A stretch of 64,000 bases of DNA from 66-474 sp036279975. GTDB lineage: Bacteria; Pseudomonadota; Gammaproteobacteria; Xanthomonadales; Rhodanobacteraceae. Positions within the stretch are counted from its first letter, which is position 1. Each line of letters begins with the position of its first letter. This document shows positions 41,501-48,323 of the stretch, one piece after another. The stretch covers positions 16,978-80,977 of the forward strand of contig DASURP010000010.1 in the NCBI GenBank assembly GCA_036279975.1, written 5' to 3'. A program made the translations under genes and the position numbers. Under the pieces are notes generated by a model that was not told the DNA's origin, searched no databases, and worked only from the letters and a program-made list of their open reading frames with translations.

Positions 41501-41891
41501 GGCCCGCACGCACGAGGCTTGCACCTACGGCGAACTGATCCGTGAATACGATCCACCCCACGCCCCCGGGGCGCTGCCGCTGGTCTCCGTCCTGCTGAAC
41601 CTGAACGATCAACCGTCGATGCATTGGTCCGGCCTGCAGGCAGAGATCCGGGTGCCGCCGCGCACGCACATCTTCTTCGACCTGGAGATCAACATCTGGC
41701 AGCACGGCGACGGCCTGGGGGTCGCCTGCTACTTCGCGAGGGACCTGTTCGACGAAGAGACGGTACGGCAGTGGTTCGACCAATGGCGGGCCTTGATGGC
41801 GAGTGCGGCCCTGCATCCCGCCAGCGAACTGGAACGCCTCGGCGAGACCGTCCAGCCGCGCGTGGCCGACGCGATCGCGCAAAGCGTCTGA
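35562..41891 (+). CDS. hybrid NRPS-PKS megasynthase, A-PCP-KS-AT-ACP-C
   Basis: A 2109-residue enzyme. Adenylation domain (about 25-530): A3 motif YTSGSTGRPKG near 182, YGPTET at 319; the pocket residues read D-I-L-Q-V-G-M-V-W, close to the known glycine code. PCP (about 535-605) with S571 in LGGTSL. KS (about 637-1065) with C808 and both histidines (EAHGTGTPVGDP, KGNIGHPTNAAG). AT (about 1165-1490) with GHSIGEF (S1258) and HAFH at 1354-1357, the malonyl-CoA signature. ACP (about 1560-1640) with S1587 in GFDSLSL. Condensation domain (about 1680-2100) with intact HHVVIDG at 1790-1796. No KR, DH or thioesterase. The start has GGGGGGGAGG upstream. The expected intermediate is 4-amino-3-oxobutanoyl-ACP; how it is released is unknown. 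Confidence 0.93.
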   Translation: MTRPRGTKGNTKQRNTGEHAMADVTPRDKTLIHELFEAQVARTPQRTALVSRGMSLGYAELGARARRIAGALRARGVGPGQRVGLCVERGTDMVAAMLGILEAGAAYVPLDPSYPRERLRFMVDDAGLAMLVSTTRQNHPFTLARERQLLLDADAAAIDAATPDAQAGHQDADGEAPAYTIYTSGSTGRPKGVVVPHRAVVNFLRSMAHEPGLAADDVLIAVTTLSFDIAVLELLLPLAVGATAVIASRDEARDGQTLKHLIETHHATVMQATPVTWQLLLDAGWTGGTQFKALVGGEALAPQLAAHLLARVAQLWNMYGPTETTVWSTCGRITTAADIHIGRPIDNTDILVVDGQLQPAPVGVDGELLIGGAGLSCGYLDRPELTAEKFIAHPLRPGARMYRTGDLARLRADGNIQCLGRLDHQVKIRGHRIELGEIEAALSRAEGVRRAVVVAQEERPGDKRLVAYYTETGTSQGAPMVGALREHLRTTLPDYMVPSVFQRVETFPLTPNGKIDRKALPEPSRQRPELAQAYIAPRTAAEKQLAKVWCELLRLDEVGIDDNFFDLGGTSLAVVRMASLYHQRFGHDIPPIKVFQHPTIARLARFVEGGDAPVKSIEQAEQRARGANRTSGGRAGDAVAIVGMAGRFPGADSVDHLWRNLCDGVESISFFTPEELGPGIDPRLRNDPDYVRARGLIEGADQFDAAFFGISPLDARVTDPQQRVFLELAQQALENAGIDPARCKGLIGVWAGIGDNHYYTTNLLTHPELLALAGKLAVEYGNQKDYIALRTAYLLDLRGPAVSLNTACSTTLLAIDQAYRALLDHECDVALAGGIDITVPQKSGFLYQEGGTFARDGHCRPFDADASGTMFCDGAGIVVLKRLQDAIADGDTIYATLIGSGKNNNGARPVSFLAPSVEGQAEAIAMAQARAGVPVETIGYIEAHGTGTPVGDPIEMEALHQVFQAKTDKQHFCRVGSIKGNIGHPTNAAGVAGLIKAALVLHHEQIPATLHFRKLNPKIDLTHSPFLIADRLLPFPRGPQPRRAAVSAFGFGGTNVHMILEEAPVASPGGASRPVQLLPLSARSSAALDAVSQSLASYLAGLPPQRFADAAFTLQTGRRNMAQRRFVVASDANEAAQLLRQRQPNPLQSGSRRCERRDPPVVFLFGGQGTQYVRMGENLYQGEPLFRAVIDDCCELLKPNLGRDLRELFYPRHDDEQTARASLQDTFYTQPAIFVIEYALARLWQSLGVEPAMMAGHSIGEFVAATLADVWDLEDALRIIALRGHLMQELPRGAMLAISAAADAVEPMLPASVQIASNNSPSTCVVAGADADVADFKAVLEAKGLVCRHLHTSHAFHSAMMDPMLERLRAAVAEVKLRPPSRPMMSTVTGRPMTDADATDPGYWSRHARSTVQFSKAARYLLDNHYDLFLECGPRATLSSLTRQHFSTQQPGVAIPTLGDTPNDHAEWKALLFAVGSLWLNGIDLDWEAFYAHEDRRHVPLPTYAFERKRYWVDPVPTNATAAAAPMPESAPAPELGDSRQDVPAAPAAGRESDVVARLIDVLLPISGLDRAQINTSATFLEQGFDSLSLTQASLGIQQAFGVKVTFAQLMNQLPNLELLAAHLERTMRGDTGPAPQPAPPASPPVAATAQPQDPAAPLELPTTAGQQEIWFASKLGGTRIYHQLVEIHLRGPLQPAQLHAALQELVDRNDALRITLAADGTRQFIHPARQQDMPMIDLSGVPGDERKKRLLELVDAYRETPFKLVSGPLMKAQLVRLDAQEHILQLVFHHVVIDGWSTHVVAIELSRLYSARIESGRSEPAPALQYRDYLAWYDSDATVRARRKAHDYWARSLANAPAAVDLPTQRPRPTQRSYRASTLEGAIDATLLARIREASAASNATVFHFLLATSMVWLHYITGQRRIVIGVPVAGQMAADLQQLAGCERLLGHLTSLLPVGAAIDERRPFVDLVADVKRDLLEARTHEACTYGELIREYDPPHAPGALPLVSVLLNLNDQPSMHWSGLQAEIRVPPRTHIFFDLEINIWQHGDGLGVACYFARDLFDEETVRQWFDQWRALMASAALHPASELERLGETVQPRVADAIAQSV

Positions 41892-41901
41892 AGCGCGTCA
41901 T

Positions 41902-41924
41902 GCCGGTGGTTCGACGAACCGGCG
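41902..41924. terminator. stem-loop after the NRPS-PKS gene, possible bidirectional terminator
   Basis: GGTTCG (41908-41913) pairs with CGAACC (41915-41920), flanked by further GC pairing (GCC with GGC). It lies 10 bases after the NRPS-PKS stop and 64 bases beyond the 3' end of the convergent tRNA-Cys. There is no T-run. Confidence 0.4.
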
Positions 41925-41987
41925 AGGTTCGATTCCATGCACGTGGAGGGAGGAAATGACCGGATCCTGCGGATTCGGGCTCGCAGC

Positions 41988-42061
41988 TGGAGGCCAGGGT
42001 CGGAATCGAACCGGCGTACGCGGATTTGCAGTCCGCTGCATGACCACTCTGCCACCTGGCC
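41988..42061 (-). tRNA. tRNA-Cys (GCA)
   Basis: A 74-base cloverleaf: acceptor GGCCAGG with CCTGGCC, anticodon GCA between U33 and A37, T-loop GGTTCGATTCC and an encoded CCA end. It sits downstream of tRNA-Gly, as in the glyW-cysT arrangement of enterics. Confidence 0.96.
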
Positions 42062-42068
42062 GGTGACG
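42042..42068. repeat. 27-bp direct repeat, copy 1 (5' end of tRNA-Cys and flank)
   Basis: Covers the first 20 bases of tRNA-Cys plus seven bases upstream. An exact copy lies at 42176-42202, 134 bases away. Confidence 0.9.
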
Positions 42069-42138
42069 CTGAATCTGTTTCAACCCATCCATGGAGCACT
42101 TCCCGTTCGCCATCCATGGCCCACCCTCACTTGCCGCA

Positions 42139-42159
42139 CGACATGCCCCCGGCATGTCG
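42139..42159. other. perfect stem-loop between the tRNA genes
   Basis: CGACATGCC and GGCATGTCG form a nine-base stem around CCC. It lies between the two copies of the 27-bp repeat. It may end transcription or guide processing of the tRNA transcript; no T-run follows. Confidence 0.5.
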
Positions 42160-42175
42160 CAAACACGTCAGGTTC

Positions 42176-42202
42176 GACCACTCTGCCACCTGGCCGGTGA
42201 CG
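42176..42202 (-). pseudogene. truncated tRNA-Cys copy (5' part only)
   Basis: Exact second copy of the 27-bp segment at 42042-42068: seven bases of 5' flank and the first 20 bases of tRNA-Cys (acceptor strand and half D-arm). After that the sequence diverges, so no tRNA can form. It is likely what remains of a second tRNA-Cys gene or of a recombination event. Confidence 0.75.
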
Positions 42203-42266
42203 GGGACGCGACGTTGCGCAAAGCCGCCTCCCAACCGGAACGGCGTTGCGCGGCCCGGAAACAACA

Positions 42267-42286
42267 GACCCCGGCGTGCCGGGGTC
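42267..42286 (-). terminator. stem-loop after tRNA-Gly
   Basis: GACCCCGGC and GCCGGGGTC pair over nine bases with a two-base centre, nine bases beyond the tRNA-Gly 3' end, followed on the minus strand by a T/G-rich tail. A probable terminator or processing signal. Confidence 0.5.
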
Positions 42287-42295
42287 CCGAAAACC

Positions 42296-42371
<76 letters not shown>

Positions 42372-42551
42372 GCGAGCCGGCAATGATACGGGGATGCCCG
42401 CATTCGATCAAGCAAGAATGTCAAACCCGCACACGCCGGAAAGAGGCCGTCGAACCGCCTTGCGGAGGGCATCCCGGCGGGCCGCGGAACTGGTAATCCC
42501 GGCCCCGGGACCACCCGGCCGCGCGGCGCGACGCGCAGGTGACCGAGCCCT

Positions 42552-42586
42552 GGATGCCGCGGCTGCACGATGCGGCCGCGGCATCC
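42552..42586 (-). terminator. strong stem-loop after pgsA
   Basis: A perfect 12-base stem (GGATGCCGCGGC with GCCGCGGCATCC) around an 11-base loop, just after the pgsA stop. No T-run follows on the minus strand, so it may be a Rho-dependent or processing site before the tRNAs. Confidence 0.5.
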
Positions 42587-42592
42587 GGGGCC

Positions 42593-43210
42593 TCAGCCTC
42601 CGGATCCGGAATCCCTGCCCGGCATCTTGCCGTTTTTCAGCACCGGCCACGCGGCCTTCATGTAGGCCAGCCCGGACCAGATGGTCAACACGGCCGCGAA
42701 TACCAGCAGGCCCTCGCCGACCTTCCAGGCACGCAGGACGGTGGCGTCCTTGTCGCGTTCCCACAGCAGGATCAGGATCGCGACGATCTGCATCACGGTC
42801 TTGAACTTGCCAAGCCACTGCACCTTGACCCGCGCGTGTTCGCCCACGAATGCCATCCATTCGCGCAATGCCGAAACGGTGATTTCGCGACCCACGATCA
42901 CGGCGCTGGTCACCGCCAGCAGCCAGGTGGGGTGGCTCTGCACCAGCAGGAACAGCGCAACCGCCATCATCAACTTGTCGGCGACCGGGTCTAGGAACGC
43001 GCCGAACGCCGATTCCATGTGCCAGCGCCGCGCGATCCAGCCGTCCAGCCAGTCGGTCAGCGACGCCAGCGCAAACACCACCACGGCCGCGATATTGGCG
43101 AAGCGCAGTGGAATGGCGTCGATCACATCGTGCGAATAGAACACCAGCACCATCACCGGCAGCAACAGCACGCGGAACAGGGTCAGCCAGGTCGGCAGGT
43201 TGATGGGCAA
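42593..43210 (-). CDS. pgsA: CDP-diacylglycerol-glycerol-3-phosphate 3-phosphatidyltransferase
   Basis: A membrane enzyme of about 205 residues that makes phosphatidylglycerol phosphate. The CDP-alcohol phosphotransferase motif D-G-x2-A-R-x8-G-x3-D-x3-D is complete in DWLDGWIARRWHMESAFGAF followed by LDPVADK. I prefer a TTG start at 43210, giving M-PINLPTWLTLFRV in line with E. coli PgsA; an upstream GTG at 43267 would add 19 residues. It lies downstream of uvrC, the usual neighbour. Confidence 0.92.
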   Translation of the reverse strand: MPINLPTWLTLFRVLLLPVMVLVFYSHDVIDAIPLRFANIAAVVVFALASLTDWLDGWIARRWHMESAFGAFLDPVADKLMMAVALFLLVQSHPTWLLAVTSAVIVGREITVSALREWMAFVGEHARVKVQWLGKFKTVMQIVAILILLWERDKDATVLRAWKVGEGLLVFAAVLTIWSGLAYMKAAWPVLKNGKMPGRDSGSGG

Positions 43211-43427
43211 TGGGACGATTCCGGTTGTTGGCCCGACAAGGCAACCCGTCAAGTTTCTCACACGCACGCGACGCCGTCATCGACCACATGAACCATCGCG
43301 AGACATCGGGAACGAAGCTGCTGTTGTGAAAAGTCAGGCCAGGGATGGCCGTTCTGGACTTCATGGCGCAGATGGCCTGAGTTACGGCGGCTTTCGGTGA
43401 TGCAGCGATCAGGGACGATCGCACAAA

Positions 43428-45248
43428 TTACCCGTGCAGGAAGGCGTGGATCCTTTCGGCCAGTTCGCGATTGATCCCGCGCACCCGGCACAGTTCCTCG
43501 ACCCCCGCCCCCACCACCCCGGCGTGTCCGCCGAACGCCCGCAGCAGCGCGGCGCGCCGGGCCGCGCCGATGCCGGGAATGTCCTCTAGCACGCCGTGCT
43601 CGCGGGCCTTTTCGCGGCGCTTGCGGTGTCCGGTGATCGCGAAGCGGTGCGCTTCGTCGCGCACCGCATCGATCAGGTGCAGCGCGGGCGAGTCGGGGCC
43701 GGGTTCCAGTTCGCGCCCGCTGGCGCCCAGCACAAGCGTCTCCTCGCCCGCGCGCCGCGACGGGCCCTTGGCCACGCCGACCACTTCGATCCCCTCGATT
43801 CCGAGTTCGCGCAGCACCGCCAGCGCCTGCGCGACCTGGCCCTTGCCGCCGTCGATCAGCAGTACGTCCGGGGCCTCGCCCTCGCCCCGCGCCAGCGGTT
43901 TGAAGCGCCGTTCCAGCGCCTGCCGCATCGCCGCGTAATCGTCGCCACCGGTAATGCCGCGGATGTTGAAGCGCCGATAGTGCTGTTTCCGGGGGCCCTC
44001 CGGCCCGAACACCACGCAGGATGCCACGGTTTCCTCGCCCATGGTGTGGCTGATGTCGAAACACTCGATGCGCGCGGGAACGCCGTCCAGCCGCAACAGC
44101 GAGCGCAAGGCATCGAAACGCGCGTGCAGGGTCTGGCGGCTGGACAGGCGCGCCAGCAACGCTGCCTCGGCGTTGCGCGCGGCCAGTTCCACGAAGCGCG
44201 CGCGCGCGCCGCGTACCCGCCACTTCAGTGCAACGTTGCGCGCGCGCCGGGTGGAGAGCATTTCCGCAAGCGCCGCGGCGTCGCCGGGTTCGCGGTCGCA
44301 CACCACCTCGGCGGGGGCCGGCTGGTCGAGGTAGTACTGCGCGAGGAACTGGCCCAGCACGTCTTCCGGCGTGGCATCCAGCGCAAGCCTCGGAAAATGG
44401 TCGCGCGAACCCAGGCTGACGCCGTTGCGGAAGAACAGCACCGACACGCATGCGACGCCCGCTTCCACCCGGCACGCGAACACGTCCATGTCGGCGCTGG
44501 CGCCGCGCACGTAACTGTGCGCCTGCAGGCTGCGCAGCATCGCCACCTGGTCGCGTAAACGCGCCGCACGCTCGTAGTCCTGGTGCGCACTGGCCGCGTC
44601 CATGCGTTTGGTCAGCTCATCGAGCACCGCATCGTTGCGGCCCTCCAGGAACATCACCGCGTGCCGAACGTCCTCGGCATATTCCTGCGCGTCGATGTAA
44701 CCGACGCAGGGCGCAGTGCAGCGTCCGATCTGGTACTGCAGGCACGGGCGCGAACGGTTGCGGTAGTAGCTGTTCTCGCAATTGCGGATCCGGAACAGCC
44801 GTTGCATCAGGGTGATGCTTTCGCGCACGGCATGCGCGCTCGGATACGGCCCGAAGTAACGGCCCTTCTCGCGCTTGGCGCCGCGGTGGAACACGATGCG
44901 CGGAAACGGATCGTCCGACACGAAGATGTACGGATAACTCTTGTCGTCGCGCAACATGATGTTGTAGCGCGGCTTCAGCGACTTGATGAGCTGCGCCTCC
45001 AGCAGCAGCGCCTCGCCCTCGGTGCGCGTCAGCGTCACCTCGATGCGCGCGATCTGCATCACCATCGCGGCGATCCGCGGCTCCAGCTGCGGTTTCAGGA
45101 AATAGCTGCCGACGCGCTTTTTGAGATTGCTCGCCTTGCCGACGTACAACAGCGCGTCGCCGGCGCCGAACATCCGGTAGACGCCGGGCGAAGTCGTGAG
45201 GGTGCGGACGAAGGCCTTGCCGTCGAAGGCCACGGCATTGGACTGCAT
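43428..45248 (-). CDS. uvrC: excinuclease ABC subunit C
   Basis: A 606-residue nuclease that cuts on both sides of DNA lesions marked by UvrAB. GIY-YIG domain (about 10-95, GVYRMFGAGDALLYVGKASN), UVR region (about 200-240, ELTKRMDAASAHQDYERAAR), RNase H-like domain with catalytic acids (IECFDISHTMGEETVASCVV, LLIDGGKGQ), and C-terminal helix-hairpin-helix motifs (LEDIPGIGAARRAALLRAFG). ATG 45248 fits the family N-terminus. The 217 bases between it and pgsA show no other feature. Confidence 0.97.
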   Translation of the reverse strand: MQSNAVAFDGKAFVRTLTTSPGVYRMFGAGDALLYVGKASNLKKRVGSYFLKPQLEPRIAAMVMQIARIEVTLTRTEGEALLLEAQLIKSLKPRYNIMLRDDKSYPYIFVSDDPFPRIVFHRGAKREKGRYFGPYPSAHAVRESITLMQRLFRIRNCENSYYRNRSRPCLQYQIGRCTAPCVGYIDAQEYAEDVRHAVMFLEGRNDAVLDELTKRMDAASAHQDYERAARLRDQVAMLRSLQAHSYVRGASADMDVFACRVEAGVACVSVLFFRNGVSLGSRDHFPRLALDATPEDVLGQFLAQYYLDQPAPAEVVCDREPGDAAALAEMLSTRRARNVALKWRVRGARARFVELAARNAEAALLARLSSRQTLHARFDALRSLLRLDGVPARIECFDISHTMGEETVASCVVFGPEGPRKQHYRRFNIRGITGGDDYAAMRQALERRFKPLARGEGEAPDVLLIDGGKGQVAQALAVLRELGIEGIEVVGVAKGPSRRAGEETLVLGASGRELEPGPDSPALHLIDAVRDEAHRFAITGHRKRREKAREHGVLEDIPGIGAARRAALLRAFGGHAGVVGAGVEELCRVRGINRELAERIHAFLHG

Positions 45249-45386
45249 CGCGGCATTGTATCCGTGGTGCCGGCCACTGCCCTGTCGTCGATCAAATACA
45301 CGACAACGTTGATTCCACGACCGCCCGTGTCGCCTGCCAGCGGCCACACCGCGCAATCTCCCCGCGGGGCAGGATTTTCCGCGGGC

Positions 45387-46847
45387 TCATTCGCCCACCG
45401 GCACCCGCACGCAGGTGCCCTGCCCCGGATCGACGCGCAGGATCGCGTGGTCGTTGCGGTCGGCAACCCACAGCGAACCCGCGGCGTACGACAGGCCCTG
45501 GGGTTCGTGCAGCGGATGGTCGAATTCCAGGGTCGCCAATTCGCCGCTGTAGGGATCGAGCAGGCACAGGCGATCGTTGCAGGTGTCGGCGAGGTAGACG
45601 CGGTTGTCCGCGGCTGTGAGGCCGCAGGGATAGGCAAGCCTCACCTTCCGCCCGGTGCCATCCAATCGCCCGGGCTCCCACGGCGAGGCGCCCACCAGCG
45701 TGGTCAAGGCGAGATCCGCGAAACGCAGGCGACGAATCGCGTTGCCGGCGGAATCCGCGATCAGCAACTGGCCCGGCATCAGCGCCAGCGCACCGGGCTG
45801 CGCCAGCGAGGCCTGTCCGCCGATGCCGTCGCGTACGTCGCAACGCCCGTCGCCGGCGATGGTGGTGACCCGCTGGGCACGCAGATCCACGCGCAGGACC
45901 TGGTTCTGGCCGGCAGCAGCCACGTACACCACCTCGCCGTCCACCGCCACCGCGTGCGGCGAGTTGATCGCGGCGCGCAAGCCCGCGCCTTGTGTCTCGA
46001 CGTCACCGTAGGCGGGCCGCCCTGCGCCGAGCACGCTGTCGACTTCGCCGGTGTCGAGACGAATGCGGCGCACGCAATGGTTGCCGGTATCGGCGACGTA
46101 AACGGCGTCCTGGCCCACCGCGAGTCCCTGCGGCGACTGGAAGCCGCACGCCGCCGACTGCCCATCCCAGTTGCCCGGCGTACCCGAGCCGAACTGCCGC
46201 AGCACCCGCCCATCATGGCTGCATTCGAGGATCCGGTGGTGCCCGGTATCGCTCACGTACAAGCGCTCGTCGGTCGCCAATGCGTGCGCGGGAAACGCAA
46301 GCGCGCCCCCGGCTTCGGCGCGTGTGTCGTCCGGCAACTCCGCCCGGGACCGCACGTGCACCGGGGGCAGCCCCTCCTGCAACTGCACCACGGCTTCCTC
46401 GATCTCCTCGACCCGGCCTTCACCCACGAAGCGTGCCGCCAGCCCGCCATCGGGGTCGACCAGCAAGGTCGTCGGCCAGGCCGTAATCGAGTAAAGCTTC
46501 CACGCCAGCCAGTCCTGGTCGTTCGCGACGGGCGCACGCATGCGGCTGCGTTGCAGGGTCTTCAGCACCACCGCGTCCGGTTGCTGCGATGCGTAGCGCG
46601 GGGTATGCACGCCCAGCAACACGAACGCACCGGGCAGCTTGCGCTCGAGCTGGCGCAACTCGCACAACAGGTTCATGCTGCTGGTGCTGGTCGCGTTCCA
46701 GAACGCCACCAGCACGATATGCCCGCGCAACTCGGACAGGCGGATCCGCTCGCGACGGTTTACCCATTGCAACGCATCGGGCAACTCCGGAAGTGCGTCG
46801 CGCGGATTCGTGCGCCCTGCCTGGAAGGGAATGTCGCCCGGCATCAT
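45387..46847 (-). CDS. NHL-repeat protein with a cysteine-free thioredoxin-like domain (NHLRC2-type)
   Basis: A 486-residue protein. Residues about 30-160 have a thioredoxin-like fold (GHIVLVAFWNATSTSSMNLL, SITAWPTTLLVDPDGGLAARF with the cis-proline), but the usual CxxC is replaced by Asn/Ala/Thr/Ser. Residues 180-480 are about six NHL beta-propeller blades (LYVSDTGHHRILE, VYVADTGNHCVRRI, LLIADSAGNAIRRL, VYLADTCNDRLCLL). The order equals that of NHLRC2. No signal peptide is clear. Its start overlaps the phosphatase stop by four bases. Redox catalysis is unlikely; a binding role is inferred. Confidence 0.82.
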   Translation of the reverse strand: MMPGDIPFQAGRTNPRDALPELPDALQWVNRRERIRLSELRGHIVLVAFWNATSTSSMNLLCELRQLERKLPGAFVLLGVHTPRYASQQPDAVVLKTLQRSRMRAPVANDQDWLAWKLYSITAWPTTLLVDPDGGLAARFVGEGRVEEIEEAVVQLQEGLPPVHVRSRAELPDDTRAEAGGALAFPAHALATDERLYVSDTGHHRILECSHDGRVLRQFGSGTPGNWDGQSAACGFQSPQGLAVGQDAVYVADTGNHCVRRIRLDTGEVDSVLGAGRPAYGDVETQGAGLRAAINSPHAVAVDGEVVYVAAAGQNQVLRVDLRAQRVTTIAGDGRCDVRDGIGGQASLAQPGALALMPGQLLIADSAGNAIRRLRFADLALTTLVGASPWEPGRLDGTGRKVRLAYPCGLTAADNRVYLADTCNDRLCLLDPYSGELATLEFDHPLHEPQGLSYAAGSLWVADRNDHAILRVDPGQGTCVRVPVGE

Positions 46848-47350
46848 GGCCGCGCCTCCGGACGATCGGGTCGGGACAGGCGCGCCGCCAACGCCTCCAC
46901 GCCGCGCCGGATCAGGCCCAGCACCTCGAGGAAATCATCGCGGGTCCCGGTGTAGGGATCGGGCACGTCGCCCGCAGCGCCGGCCTGGCGCGACGCCAAC
47001 CCCGCGGCCACGAGAAAACGCTCCGGCGGAGGCGTGTCATCGGGCACGCGTCGCAGCAATTCGGCAAGCGTCGCGCGGTCGACCGCCAACACCCTGTCGA
47101 ACCGCTGGAAGTCGTCGTCATCGAACTGGCGCGCGCGGTGTGCGGACAGGTCGTACCCCGCGCCCCGCGCCGCGGCTGCCGCGCGCGGGTCGGCCCCCTG
47201 CCCCACGTGCCAATCGCCCAGCCCGCGCGACGCCACCGGAAGCTGCACGCCCAACCTGTCGAACTCCGTGCGCGCCACGTACTCGGCGGTCGGCGACCGG
47301 CAGATGTTGCCGAGGCATACGAACAACACCCCGGGCGGCGGCCGGATCAT
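46844..47350 (-). CDS. low-molecular-weight protein-tyrosine phosphatase
   Basis: A 168-residue phosphatase with the P-loop C12-LGNIC-R18-S near the N-terminus and the general acid in DVPDPYTGT. Such enzymes remove phosphate from tyrosine kinases of capsule or stress pathways, or from arginine. It is coupled by four-base overlaps to kdsB upstream and the NHL gene downstream. Confidence 0.92.
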   Translation of the reverse strand: MIRPPPGVLFVCLGNICRSPTAEYVARTEFDRLGVQLPVASRGLGDWHVGQGADPRAAAAARGAGYDLSAHRARQFDDDDFQRFDRVLAVDRATLAELLRRVPDDTPPPERFLVAAGLASRQAGAAGDVPDPYTGTRDDFLEVLGLIRRGVEALAARLSRPDRPEARP

Positions 47351-48126
47351 GGCGCCGCGCCCCGGGCCAGCACGCCCTCGGCGCGCGCGAGATCCGCTTC
47401 GGTGTCTACGCCCGACGGAAACGGTTCGGGTGTGATGCGCACCGCGATCGCGTGGCCGTGTTCCAGCGCCCGCAACTGTTCCAGCGATTCGGCGCGTTCC
47501 AGCGGCGTCACCGGCAGCTTCGACAGGGCCTTGAGGTAGCCCGCGCGATAACCGTAGATGCCGATGTGCCTGAGCACCGGCACGCCGTCCGGCAGATGCG
47601 TGCGGTCGCGCGCCAGCGCGTCACGCGCCCACGGCAGCGGGGCGCGCGAAAAGTACAACGCACGGCCGCGCAGGTCGCGGACAACCTTGACGCAATTGGG
47701 ATCGAACCATTGTTCGGCGGTCTCGAGCGGCGCCGCCAGCGTGGCCATCCCGGCGCCATCCTCGACCAGCGCGGCGACGAGCGCGCGGATGCCGGCCACC
47801 GGGGCGAACGGCTCGTCGCCCTGCAGGTTCACCACCAACGCATCGTCGGGCCAGCCGAGCTGCGCCGCGCATTCGGCCAGGCGATCGCTGCCACTGGCGT
47901 GGTCGGCGCGGGTCATGCAGGCCTGCACGCCGATCGCGGCGACGGCCGCGACGATCCGCGCGTCGTCGGTTGCGACGACCACCTGCGCCGCGCCCGCCGC
48001 GCGCGCGCGGCGCGCGACATGCGCGATCAGCGGCTCGCCCGCCAACAGGCGCAACGGCTTGCCCGGCAGGCGGGTCGAGCCATAACGCGCGGGAATCGCA
48101 ACGATGAAGCCCGGCGTTGCGCTCAC
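47347..48126 (-). CDS. kdsB: 3-deoxy-manno-octulosonate cytidylyltransferase
   Basis: A 259-residue enzyme that activates Kdo as CMP-Kdo for lipopolysaccharide inner core. N-terminal motif IPARYGSTRLPGKPL, the CTP-binding VVVATDDARI and VVNLQGDEP are all present. It starts with GTG overlapping the DUF1272 gene stop (GTGA). Confidence 0.96.
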   Translation of the reverse strand: MSATPGFIVAIPARYGSTRLPGKPLRLLAGEPLIAHVARRARAAGAAQVVVATDDARIVAAVAAIGVQACMTRADHASGSDRLAECAAQLGWPDDALVVNLQGDEPFAPVAGIRALVAALVEDGAGMATLAAPLETAEQWFDPNCVKVVRDLRGRALYFSRAPLPWARDALARDRTHLPDGVPVLRHIGIYGYRAGYLKALSKLPVTPLERAESLEQLRALEHGHAIAVRITPEPFPSGVDTEADLARAEGVLARGAAP

Positions 48127-48323
48127 GCGTCCCCCGTGCCGGGCTGCACCGCCGCGGACCGCGGGCGCCTGACCAATTCGCCGCCGCAATTGGGACACAC
48201 GCGGTGCATCGACTCCGCGCAGTCCGTGCAGAAAGTGCACTCGAACACGCAGATCCATGCGCTGTCTCCGGGTGCCAATGCGGTGCCGCAGTGTTCGCAC
48301 TCGCCGCGCATTTCGAGCGTCAT
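48123..48323 (-). CDS. DUF1272 zinc-ribbon protein
   Basis: A 66-residue protein with eight cysteines in four pairs: CEHC, then a single C, CTFC-x2-C, and CPNCGG near the end, followed by ELVRRP. This is the full DUF1272 pattern. It probably binds two zinc ions; its role is unknown. Start and stop both overlap neighbours by four bases, within the PilZ-like to NHL operon. Confidence 0.9.
   Translation of the reverse strand: MTLEMRGECEHCGTALAPGDSAWICVFECTFCTDCAESMHRVCPNCGGELVRRPRSAAVQPGTGDA

Noticed and set aside
41926..41936. GGTTCGATTCC on the plus strand, like a tRNA T-loop
   Set aside because: No acceptor or anticodon stem can be built around it; the 11 bases equal the tRNA-Cys T-arm in the other direction but are too short to call a tRNA remnant.
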